Shown here piece by piece: positions 7,674 to 14,556 of a stretch of 19,016 bases of DNA. The notes below the pieces were generated by a model, which ran no database searches, was not told the DNA's origin, and saw only the letters and a program-made list of their open reading frames with translations. Within the stretch, counting starts at the first letter, position 1, and every line of letters begins with the position of its first letter. The DNA is taken from positions 1 to 19,016 of the forward strand of contig WGAR01000040.1 of the NCBI GenBank assembly GCA_015494725.1, written 5' to 3'. A program made the translations under genes and the position numbers. This DNA is from Thermodesulfobacteriaceae bacterium (lineage in GTDB: Bacteria; Desulfobacterota; Thermodesulfobacteria; Thermodesulfobacteriales; Thermodesulfobacteriaceae).

Positions 7674-8714
7674 ATGCTGATCCTCGACGGTTCCTACGGA
7701 GAAGGCGGAGGGCAGATCCTGCGCACCGCCCTGACCCTGTCCCTTCTCACCGGAAAGGCCTTTCATCTGGTGAACATCCGCGCCGGACGTCCCCGTCCGG
7801 GGCTGCGTCCCCAGCACCTGGCCTGTGTAAAAGGCGCGGCCCGAGTGGGACAGGCCGAGGTGCAGGGGGCCGGGAAAGGTTCCCGGGAGCTGATCTTTCG
7901 TCCGGGGAGACTCCGGGGCGGGGCCTATACCCTGGACATAGGCACCGCCGGGGCCACCGGGCTCCTCTTTCAGACCCTTTATCTTCCCCTGGCTCGGGCC
8001 GGGGGAGGAAGGCTCATCCTGCGGGGTGGCACCCACGTGCCGGCCAGTCCCTGTTTTCATTATCTGGAACGGGTCTTCTGGCCGGTGGTCTGCGCCATGG
8101 GACTCTCCGGAGAACTCCACCTTCGAAGGTACGGGTTCTATCCCGCCGGAGGCGGAGAGATACGGGCCGATATCGCCCCGGTTCGAGGTCTTTCCGGGCT
8201 CGACCTGCGTGCGCCTCTCACAGACCCCTCCCCGGTGGTCCTTTCGGTGATCACCGCCGATCTTCCCGCCCACATCCGGGAACGCCAGGCCCGAAGGGCC
8301 GAAAGCCTCCTGCGGGCCTGGGGACTCTCGCCGGTACTGGAGACCGCCACCGTAAAGGCCTCCTCACCCGGAACCTTTGTGGGGGTGGTGGGGAGAGGAG
8401 AAACGGCCCGCGCCGGGGGTTTTGCCCTGGGAGCCCGGGGTAAACCCGCGGAAAGGGTGGCCGAGGAGGCCCTCCGGCCTTATCTTGAAGTCATGGACGC
8501 GGAGGCCGCGGTGGACGAATATCTGGCCGACCAAGTGCTCCTGCCCGCGGCCCTGGCCTCCGGAAAAACCGTCCTCCGCACCCCGCGTCTCACCCGTCAT
8601 CTTCTGACCAACGCCTGGGTAATAGAACGGTTCCTCCCCGAGGTACGAATAGAGATCCGGGGTGAGGAGGGAAAAAGCGGAGAGGTGGAGATCCAGGGTG
8701 TGGCCCTATTCTAA
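7674..8714 (+). CDS. rtcA: RNA 3'-terminal phosphate cyclase
   Basis: A 346-residue enzyme converting an RNA 3'-phosphate to a 2',3'-cyclic phosphate with ATP, through a covalent histidine-AMP intermediate. The N-terminus has the family block DGSYGEGGGQILRTALTLSL, followed by GRPRPGLRPQHL. Later come YPAGGGE, the YLADQVLLPAAL block, and the nucleophile in LTRHLLTNAWVIERFLP. The histidine is residue 309, the same number as the known E. coli RtcA nucleophile. It starts ATG at 7674, three bases after dppF, and its end overlaps the RNA ligase gene. Neither rtcB nor the regulator rtcR is in the window, so this is not the classical rtcBA operon. The pairing with a ligase points to RNA end repair. 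Confidence 0.97.
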   Translation: MLILDGSYGEGGGQILRTALTLSLLTGKAFHLVNIRAGRPRPGLRPQHLACVKGAARVGQAEVQGAGKGSRELIFRPGRLRGGAYTLDIGTAGATGLLFQTLYLPLARAGGGRLILRGGTHVPASPCFHYLERVFWPVVCAMGLSGELHLRRYGFYPAGGGEIRADIAPVRGLSGLDLRAPLTDPSPVVLSVITADLPAHIRERQARRAESLLRAWGLSPVLETATVKASSPGTFVGVVGRGETARAGGFALGARGKPAERVAEEALRPYLEVMDAEAAVDEYLADQVLLPAALASGKTVLRTPRLTRHLLTNAWVIERFLPEVRIEIRGEEGKSGEVEIQGVALF

Positions 8715-9861
8715 AGAAGATCGGAAAAGGCTGGCGGAGATCTATCCCCATAACCCCCTTCTCCGGCGGTTTCCGCTTAAGGTCTGGGAGGAGGCCCTCT
8801 CCGAGGGCCGACTGCGGATGGTGCTGGGAACCCGAACCCCGCTTTTCCGCCTGCGGCGCGACTTCAAGGGCTTACCCAGCGGGACCATCTTCGGGCCGGA
8901 AACGGTCATCCCTTCCTTTCCTCATATCCCACGCATCTTTCGCCTGCGCACCGGAGTCCCCCGCTACCTCCAGGGTCCCTTCTGGGTGGAGGAAAAGATC
9001 GAGGGCTACAACGTGCGCCTTTTCCGGGTGGGGGACGAGATCCTGGCCGCAACCCGCAGGGGGTTTATCTGTCCCTTTGCCACCGACCGCTATCCGGATT
9101 TCTTACCCCGGCTGGAAGAGTTTTTCCGGGACCACCCCCATCTCTGTGTCTGCTGCGAGGTGGCCGGCCCGGGAAACCCCTTCGTGGGGGAATGGCCCCC
9201 TTATATCCAGGAAGACGTGCGCTTTTTTGTCTTCGATCTGATGCGTCTTCCGGAGGGAGAAGTGCTTCCGCCTCCGGAAAAATATCGGCTCCTTGCGGCC
9301 TACGAATTCCCCACCCCCGAGATCCACGGCCCCTTTACCCCGGACCGGCTGGACTCCCTCTATCAGCTCCTGCGACGTTACGATCAGGAGGGGCGCGAGG
9401 GGGTGGTACTCAAGTCCGCCGACGGCAAGATCTATCTCAAATACGTTACTCCGGTCTCCCATCTGGAGGATATTCGGGTGGTCTTCCCCTACCTGGGAGA
9501 TGTCCCCTCGGAGTATCTCACCCATCGCCTGGTGCGTTACGTCCTCAGTCAATGGGAACTTTACGGGAAGCTTGAGGGAGAGACCTGGGAGAGGGTGGGA
9601 GCCAGGATCCTCTCCGGCCTTGGGGATCTCTTTTCCCGGCTGGACCGGGGCGAGGTGGTGAGCGAGACCTTCCGTCTGCGCTTCCGCACCCGACGGGCCT
9701 TTGAGGCCCTTCTGGCCCACTTTCGCCACGCTCAGGTCAAGGTGGAGGTACGGGAGGTGCGGGAGGAGGCCGGCTACCTGATGGTGGAGATAGTCAAGAT
9801 CTATCCCCGGGCCACCTCCTTCTGGCGACAGAAACTGGAGGGGTTCTCGGTGGTGGATTAG
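8698..9861 (+). CDS. ATP-dependent RNA ligase, Pab1020/Rnl3 family
   Basis: A nucleotidyltransferase of about 387 residues that should join 5'-phosphate and 3'-hydroxyl RNA ends through lysine-AMP. The motifs run in order: motif I EEKIEGYNVRL with lysine K100, motif III CCEVAGPGNPF (152-162), motif IIIa VRFFVFDLM (174-182), motif IV REGVVLKS (233-240) and motif V IYLKYV (245-250). A helical C-terminal region follows, which in archaeal relatives mediates dimerisation. The KxEGYNVR form is that of the archaeal Pab1020/Methanothermobacter ligase group, whose catalytic lysine is at nearly the same position. I chose GTG at 8698, with GGAG seven bases upstream and a 17-base overlap with rtcA. An in-frame GTG at 8662 would add 12 basic residues. 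The stop overlaps that of the convergent permease by four bases. Confidence 0.9.
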   Translation: MWPYSKEDRKRLAEIYPHNPLLRRFPLKVWEEALSEGRLRMVLGTRTPLFRLRRDFKGLPSGTIFGPETVIPSFPHIPRIFRLRTGVPRYLQGPFWVEEKIEGYNVRLFRVGDEILAATRRGFICPFATDRYPDFLPRLEEFFRDHPHLCVCCEVAGPGNPFVGEWPPYIQEDVRFFVFDLMRLPEGEVLPPPEKYRLLAAYEFPTPEIHGPFTPDRLDSLYQLLRRYDQEGREGVVLKSADGKIYLKYVTPVSHLEDIRVVFPYLGDVPSEYLTHRLVRYVLSQWELYGKLEGETWERVGARILSGLGDLFSRLDRGEVVSETFRLRFRTRRAFEALLAHFRHAQVKVEVREVREEAGYLMVEIVKIYPRATSFWRQKLEGFSVVD

Positions 9862-10898
9862 GGCTGACAACCGCAGCCCGAGGTCGGGCCCGGGGAAAAC
9901 CTCTTCCAGATCAGCTCCCGCACGAAGAGCCATCCCAGGAGCAGGGCCGCCAGGACGGAGACCAAACCCGGCCCCTCGGCGGAAACGGCCTTCGGACGCA
10001 GGAGGGTGGAGGGCACCAGTTGATCAAAGATCCATCCCGAGGCCAGGGCTGCGGCCATGAGGGTCCCCAGATAAAGCAGGGTCACCCTGCGGCCGAAGAA
10101 TTTGGCCAGCACGGTAAGGGAGGTAAGGTTGGTGGCCGGGCCGGCCATGAGAAAGACCAGCACGCTCCCCGGACTGAACCCCTTGAGGAGCAGGGCGTAT
10201 CCCAGGGGGATGGAAGCCGTGGCACAGAGATAGATAGGGATGCCCAGAAGCAGCATGGCCGGATAGGTAAGTCCGTGCGCCGCCAGGACCCGGGCCAGAT
10301 CCGGAGGCAGGAGCAGGGCCGCCAGCGCGGCCAGGAAAAATCCCAGGAGCAAAGGACGGGCCATCTCCGCAAAAAGTTCCTCCACCGCATGGCGCAGGGA
10401 GGCCCGCATCTTCTCCCGGAAGGTATGAGTATGCGGCCCCTCCTGGTCGCAACAGAGACAGGAAAGCGCGGAGGAGGAAGAGAGGTCCCGGGGACGGGTG
10501 GTCAGGGTGAGGACCAGGGCCACCAGCAGAGAAGCCGCCAGGGCCGAAAGAGGATAGGCCAGGGCGAAAAAACCCCCCAGAAGACCGTAGGCCAGGAGAA
10601 TAGCGTCAGCACTGGTCTGGGGCGTGGCCACCAGGAAGGCGAAGGTGGCCGGAAGACCGGCCCCGGAACGGTAGAGCCCCACCGCCGCCGGAAGCACCCC
10701 GCAACTGCAAAGGGGAAGCGGCAAACCGAAAAGGGCCGCCTTGAAGGCCCCGGTCAGCGAGTGTCCCCCCAGGTGACGCACCAGAAAGTCCTCCGGGATG
10801 AAGACCCGGAGAAGACCGGCGATAAAAAGCCCCACCAGGATATACGGAGCGCTCTCCACGAATAGATGCCCCAAAATCTTCAAGTACATCTCCAGCAT
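9858..10898 (-). CDS. Permease of the SO_0444/ArsP (DUF318) type, probable metal efflux
   Basis: A 346-residue inner-membrane protein with roughly eight to ten hydrophobic segments arranged as two similar halves. The first half holds LPLPLCSCGVLPAAVGLYRSG with C64 and C66, and VATPQTSAD. The second holds PIYLCATASIPLGYALL (C225) and FLMAGPATNLTS. These are the landmarks of the SO_0444 family, assigned to copper/zinc export, and of the wider ArsP group, which exports organoarsenicals. The linker between halves contains SCLCCDQEGPHTHTF (146-160), a plausible metal-binding loop, and the protein ends GCGCQP, another cysteine pair. The ATG at 10898 has AGGAGGG upstream. It is alone on its strand, divergent from the epimerase gene, with no metal regulator beside it. 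Substrate is uncertain. Confidence 0.85.
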   Translation of the reverse strand: MLEMYLKILGHLFVESAPYILVGLFIAGLLRVFIPEDFLVRHLGGHSLTGAFKAALFGLPLPLCSCGVLPAAVGLYRSGAGLPATFAFLVATPQTSADAILLAYGLLGGFFALAYPLSALAASLLVALVLTLTTRPRDLSSSSALSCLCCDQEGPHTHTFREKMRASLRHAVEELFAEMARPLLLGFFLAALAALLLPPDLARVLAAHGLTYPAMLLLGIPIYLCATASIPLGYALLLKGFSPGSVLVFLMAGPATNLTSLTVLAKFFGRRVTLLYLGTLMAAALASGWIFDQLVPSTLLRPKAVSAEGPGLVSVLAALLLGWLFVRELIWKRFSPGPTSGCGCQP

Positions 10899-10923
10899 CT
10901 GACCCTCCTGTGGAAATCCCAGT

Positions 10924-10953
10924 TTAACATCCCGAAGAAATTGCGGCTATAAT
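10924..10953 (+). promoter_or_regulatory. Promoter of the epimerase-pfkA pair, predicted leaderless
   Basis: TTAACA (10924-10929) and a perfect TATAAT (10948-10953) are 18 bases apart. Transcription should start about 7 bases after the -10 box, at 10960-10961, which is the A of the ATG in the chosen start codon. No ribosome-binding sequence fits between the two. The upstream ATG at 10952 lies inside the -10 box and could not be on a transcript from this promoter. Confidence 0.6.
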
Positions 10954-10960
10954 GGAAGAG

Positions 10961-11869
10961 ATGAAACGGGTCTTTGTGCTCGGGGGCACGGGATTTATCG
11001 GGCGACATCTCCTGCCAGCCCTTAAGGAACGGGGGTACGAGGTCTATGCCCTGGTTCGGAGTCGAAGCCGGATAGCCCTCCTTCCCCCGGGGGTGCGCCC
11101 GGTGCCCGGGGATCCCCTGCGCCCCGGAGATTGGCAGCGGGAAGCCGCCTCCTGCGAGGCCGGGATCAATCTGGCCGGCGCCAACATCTTTCGGCGCTGG
11201 AACGAGGAATACAAGCGTCTGTTGCGGGACTCCCGGGTCCTTTCCACCCGGTTCCTGGGTGAGGCCCTTCCCGAAGGGGCCACCCTGATCAACGCCTCGG
11301 CGGTGGGATATTACGGAGATTGCGGCGAGGAGGAGGTTACCGAGGACCATCCCCCGGGTCAGGACTTCCTGGCCCGCCTGTGTATGGACTGGGAAAAGGA
11401 GGCCCTGTCCCTGGAAAAGAAGGGGCTCCGGGTGGCCATCTCGCGTTTCGGCATCGTTCTGGGAAACGACGGAGGGGCCCTCCTCAAGATGCTTCCGGCC
11501 TTCCGGCTGGGCCTGGGCGGCCCCATCGGAGACGGGCGGCAGTGGTTCCCCTGGATCCATATCGCCGATGTGGTCTCGGGCCTGATCTTTCTTCTGGAGA
11601 ATCCCGAAGCCCGGGGGCCTTTCAACTTCGTGGCCCCGGAGACAGTACGGCAAAGGGATTTCGCCCGGATGCTGGGGAAGGTCCTGCGCCGGCCGGCCCT
11701 GCTCCCGGCCCCGGTACGGCTGTTGCGGCTTGTCTTCGGGGAGGTGGCCTCGGTGCTCACCGCAGGATGCCGGGCCCGTCCCGGAAGGCTTCTGGAGCTG
11801 GGCTATACCTTCCTTTTCCCCAGGCTTAAAGAAGCCCTGGAAAATCTTCTCCAAGGAGGTCGATCATGA
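10961..11869 (+). CDS. TIGR01777-family NAD(P)-dependent epimerase (SDR, YfcH-like)
   Basis: A 302-residue extended short-chain dehydrogenase whose true substrate is unknown in the family. The N-terminal Rossmann motif GGTGFIGRHL (8-17) is followed by the family blocks NLAGANIFRRW, INASAVGYYGD (with YxxxD rather than the usual SDR YxxxK), RFGIVLGNDGGALLKMLP and WFPWIHIADVV. The C-terminal DUF1731-like segment with VLTAGCRARPGRLLELGY and LFPRLKEAL matches YfcH/SDR39U1 proteins. Starting at ATG 10961 gives MKRVFVLGGTGFIG, the usual family N-terminus; an ATG three codons earlier sits in the promoter -10 box. Its stop overlaps the pfkA start (ATGA), and AAGGAGG lies within its last codons. Co-transcription with pfkA is likely; the functional tie is unknown. 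Confidence 0.92.
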   Translation: MKRVFVLGGTGFIGRHLLPALKERGYEVYALVRSRSRIALLPPGVRPVPGDPLRPGDWQREAASCEAGINLAGANIFRRWNEEYKRLLRDSRVLSTRFLGEALPEGATLINASAVGYYGDCGEEEVTEDHPPGQDFLARLCMDWEKEALSLEKKGLRVAISRFGIVLGNDGGALLKMLPAFRLGLGGPIGDGRQWFPWIHIADVVSGLIFLLENPEARGPFNFVAPETVRQRDFARMLGKVLRRPALLPAPVRLLRLVFGEVASVLTAGCRARPGRLLELGYTFLFPRLKEALENLLQGGRS

Positions 11870-13212
11870 AACCCACCTGTTCGCTTTTTGATTTTCTGGA
11901 GGAAATCCCCGAGGATATCTCCACGGAGATAGAGAACCTGGGACCGGCCAGGATAGAGAACCCTCTGAACCTGCCGGAGGGATGTTTCGTCACCGATGAG
12001 ATGCGGGTTACCCTTCGGGTCTCGGAAAGTTTCCTGCGCGAGGCCCTTAAGGAGGGGCGCCCTTTGCCTGCGGCGGAACTGGCCGGCCCCAGACCTTACA
12101 TTTACTTTGATCCCTCCAAGACCCGGGCCGCGGTGGTGACCTGCGGGGGCCTCTGCCCGGGCATCAACGACGTAATACGATCCTTGGTCCTTACCCTCTA
12201 TTACTCCTACGGAGTGCGTCACATCTACGGCATCCGCTACGGTCTCCAGGGGTTCATCCCCGCTTACGGACACGACGTGGTGGAACTATCCCCGCAGGTG
12301 GTGGAGGGGATCCACGAACTGGGCGGCACCTTCCTGGGCACCTCCCGGGGGCACCAACCTATCGACCAGATCGTGGATGCCCTGGAACGGATGAACATAA
12401 ACATCCTCTTTATGATCGGCGGGGACGGCACCTTCCGGGCCGCGGCCAAGATCAAGGAGGAAATCTCGCGCCGCGGACTCAAGATCGCCGTGGTGGCCAT
12501 CCCCAAGACCATCGATAACGACATCTGGCTGGTCTCCCGGACCTTCGGTTTCGTGACCGCGGTGGAGGAGGCCTGTAAGGCCATCCGCTGCGCCCATACC
12601 GAGGCCGTGGGGGCCCCCAACGGGATCGGTCTGGTCAAGGTCATGGGACGGTATTCCGGATTCATCGCCGCCGCCGCCACCCTGGCCACCCGGGAGGTCA
12701 ATTTCTGTCTCATCCCGGAGGAGGACTTCGATCTGGAAGGGCCCCGCGGGCTGCTCGCCGCCCTGGAAAGGAGACTCGCGGCCCGGAAACACGCGGTCAT
12801 CGTGGTGGCCGAGGGAGCCGGCCAGAAATACGTCCAGGGCGAAAAACCCGAATACGACCCCTCCGGGAACCTTAAACTGGGCGACATCGGAACTTTCCTG
12901 CGCGATCGGATCAAGGAATACTTCCGGGAAAAGGGCATCGAGGTTTACGTGCGTTACATCGACCCCAGCTATATCATCCGGAGCGTTCCGGCCTGTGTGG
13001 ATGATCGAATCTACTGCGGGTTCCTGGGACAGTACGCGGTCCACGCCGCCATGGCCGGAAAGACCGGACTCATGATCGGCTACCTCAACCATCATTACGT
13101 GCACCTGCCCCTGAGCGAGGCCGTAAAACGCCGCAAACGGGTGAATACCCAGAGCCGTTTCTGGCTCTCGGTCCTGGAATCCACCGGTCAGGGCAGGCTC
13201 AAGAACGAATAA
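11866..13212 (+). CDS. pfkA: 6-phosphofructokinase, long PfkA type, predicted ATP-dependent
   Basis: A 448-residue phosphofructokinase, phosphorylating fructose 6-phosphate to fructose 1,6-bisphosphate. After an N-terminal extension of about 85 residues come VVTCGGLCPGINDVIRSL (90-107), IYGIRYGLQGF, GGDGTFRAA (185-193), PKTIDND (213-219, D217 the likely base), VKVMGRYSGFIA and IRSVPACVDD. Gly at 188 where PPi enzymes usually have Asp predicts ATP use, although Lys214 in PKTIDND is the residue shared with PPi enzymes. This Gly/Lys combination is known in trypanosomatid and plant-type ATP-PFKs. The ATG at 11866 has AAGGAGG upstream and overlaps the epimerase stop. Its 3' end overlaps the convergent aldolase by 14 bases. 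Confidence 0.93.
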   Translation: MKPTCSLFDFLEEIPEDISTEIENLGPARIENPLNLPEGCFVTDEMRVTLRVSESFLREALKEGRPLPAAELAGPRPYIYFDPSKTRAAVVTCGGLCPGINDVIRSLVLTLYYSYGVRHIYGIRYGLQGFIPAYGHDVVELSPQVVEGIHELGGTFLGTSRGHQPIDQIVDALERMNINILFMIGGDGTFRAAAKIKEEISRRGLKIAVVAIPKTIDNDIWLVSRTFGFVTAVEEACKAIRCAHTEAVGAPNGIGLVKVMGRYSGFIAAAATLATREVNFCLIPEEDFDLEGPRGLLAALERRLAARKHAVIVVAEGAGQKYVQGEKPEYDPSGNLKLGDIGTFLRDRIKEYFREKGIEVYVRYIDPSYIIRSVPACVDDRIYCGFLGQYAVHAAMAGKTGLMIGYLNHHYVHLPLSEAVKRRKRVNTQSRFWLSVLESTGQGRLKNE

Positions 13213-14443
13213 CCTCGGAGACCAGCTCCAGGGTCCCGGTGACCTTGAGGGCCCGGAAGATGCGCTCGAAGGTCTCCTCCAGGCTCTGGATGATGGGAGC
13301 CTTCACCTCCTGGGGGAGATCCCACCACTCCTTCTTGAAGATCCCGAATCCTTTCTTGCGCACCTTGTAAATGAACTGGGCTTCGGTCCAGCCCTCCTTC
13401 CATTCCTGCCGCAGGTGCTCCTTGAGATAGGAGTAGATCTTCTGACGGAACTCCTCGGGAAGGGCGGGATGGTCGTAAAGGAGGTTCTGGAAACCGGTGG
13501 CCAGATGGATCTCCACACAACCCACCTCCGGGAAGAGATGGAAGAGTTCCTCCGGCAGGGTGGAGGCTCCGTGTTGTACCGCCCCGGCCATGCCGTATTC
13601 CCGGCGGGCGATTTCGGAAAGGGTGCGCAGGGTATCGAAGTCTATCTGCACCCGGGCCACGGAACCGTCCGGGAGCACCACCCCCCCATGACTGGAACCG
13701 GTCTGGACGCTGATCTTGGAAAGCCCGGCTTCCCCCCGAAAGCACCGATTGAACCCCTCCATGAAAGCCCGAAGTTCCTCCGGGGTGCTGTTGTGCCCCC
13801 CGATCTCCCCGATCTCCCCGCCCAGGTTGACCGTGATGCCCTCGGGTTCCAGGGAGCGCACATAGGTGGCCAGTTCCGCGGTAAGTTCGTAGTTGGGGCG
13901 TTGCTGTTCGGAAAGGGTCTCCTTGGAGAGATCCACCAGGGTGGAGGCATCGATATCCAGGTTATAGAAACCCGCCTCCAGGGCCTCCCGGATGAGCTGG
14001 CGCAGGGCCTCTTTTTCGGTCTGGGGGCTGGCCTGATAGGCCTTGCGGTTGGCCTGAAAATGGTCGCCCTGCAGGAAGACCGGCCCGGGGAATTCCTCCC
14101 GCACCGCCGCGGCCAGCACCACCGCCGCGTATTCCAGGGGACGCTGCCGGGTATAGCCCATCTCCGAACGGGCAATCTCCACCAGCACCGCCCCCACCGA
14201 GAGCCTCCGGGCCACCCGGAAAAGGGCCCGGGCCACATCGTAGGTCATTCCCCGAATATTGATGGCCGGAACGGTAAATCCCCGAAACTCCCGGGCGATC
14301 TCCCGATAGAGGGGATAGATGGAAGCCAGTCGTCCCCCCAGGGCCTGGGCCTTCTCCCGCACCTCCCGGAGACGGGCTTCCTTTTCCTCCCCTTCGGAAA
14401 ACACGGCCTCATAAACCATGGTATCCAGCTGGCTCCTTTCCAT
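13199..14443 (-). CDS. Class II fructose-bisphosphate aldolase-like protein
   Basis: A 414-residue metal-dependent aldolase that probably splits (or forms) fructose 1,6-bisphosphate. The expected zinc/active-site positions are all visible: H128 in FLQGDHFQANR, the GGEIGEIGG block (208-216, E210/E213), H252 in SSHGGVV and H291 in QHGASTLP. It is longer than the E. coli type (about 359) and differs enough that tagatose-type or another ketose-bisphosphate aldolase remains possible. The ATG at 14443 is preceded by AAGGAGG; upstream in-frame codons to 14542 lie in the divergent promoter region and look non-coding. Its stop overlaps that of pfkA, which makes the substrate of this enzyme, supporting the glycolysis/gluconeogenesis assignment. 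Confidence 0.85.
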   Translation of the reverse strand: MERSQLDTMVYEAVFSEGEEKEARLREVREKAQALGGRLASIYPLYREIAREFRGFTVPAINIRGMTYDVARALFRVARRLSVGAVLVEIARSEMGYTRQRPLEYAAVVLAAAVREEFPGPVFLQGDHFQANRKAYQASPQTEKEALRQLIREALEAGFYNLDIDASTLVDLSKETLSEQQRPNYELTAELATYVRSLEPEGITVNLGGEIGEIGGHNSTPEELRAFMEGFNRCFRGEAGLSKISVQTGSSHGGVVLPDGSVARVQIDFDTLRTLSEIARREYGMAGAVQHGASTLPEELFHLFPEVGCVEIHLATGFQNLLYDHPALPEEFRQKIYSYLKEHLRQEWKEGWTEAQFIYKVRKKGFGIFKKEWWDLPQEVKAPIIQSLEETFERIFRALKVTGTLELVSEVIRS

Positions 14444-14507
14444 GGAAACCTCCTTCCCCCTTTCACCCGGAGCCCTGCGGCTCCTGTAAAAGAGTCTATT
14501 TTTAGGT

Positions 14508-14535
14508 ATTATTATTAAACCATACTCGTCTCCAA
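14508..14535 (-). promoter_or_regulatory. Possible promoter of the aldolase gene in the divergent region
   Basis: Between the aldolase and the chemoreceptor lies an A/T-rich stretch in otherwise GC-rich DNA. On the minus strand TTGGAG (14535-14530) and AATAAT (14513-14508), 16 bases apart, form a plausible sigma-70 pair. On the plus strand TATTAT at 14507-14512 could serve the chemoreceptor, but I see no good -35 for it and no clear sigma-28 motif. A six-base hairpin GGAGCC-CTGC-GGCTCC (14469-14484) falls in the aldolase leader. Confidence 0.35.
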
Positions 14536-14556
14536 AAACCAAATCAGGAGGACAAG

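Noticed and set aside
7005..8273. A 422-codon open frame on the - strand across dppF and rtcA
   Set aside because: It crosses the boundary of two well-supported genes and reads as Gly/Pro/His/Gln-rich noise expected opposite GC-rich coding sequence.
8662..8697. Longer RNA ligase starting at GTG 8662
   Set aside because: It overlaps rtcA by 53 bases, has a weak ribosome site and adds only a basic stretch; kept as a possible alternative, not preferred.
10952..10960. ATG at 10952 as the epimerase start
   Set aside because: It lies inside the TATAAT box, and the ATG at 10961 gives the standard family N-terminus.
12286..13104. A 272-codon open frame on the - strand opposite pfkA
   Set aside because: Gly/Asp/His-rich mirror of pfkA without motifs or start signals.
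13415..14518. A 367-codon open frame on the + strand opposite the aldolase
   Set aside because: Antisense of conserved aldolase motifs, with no domain-like pattern of its own.
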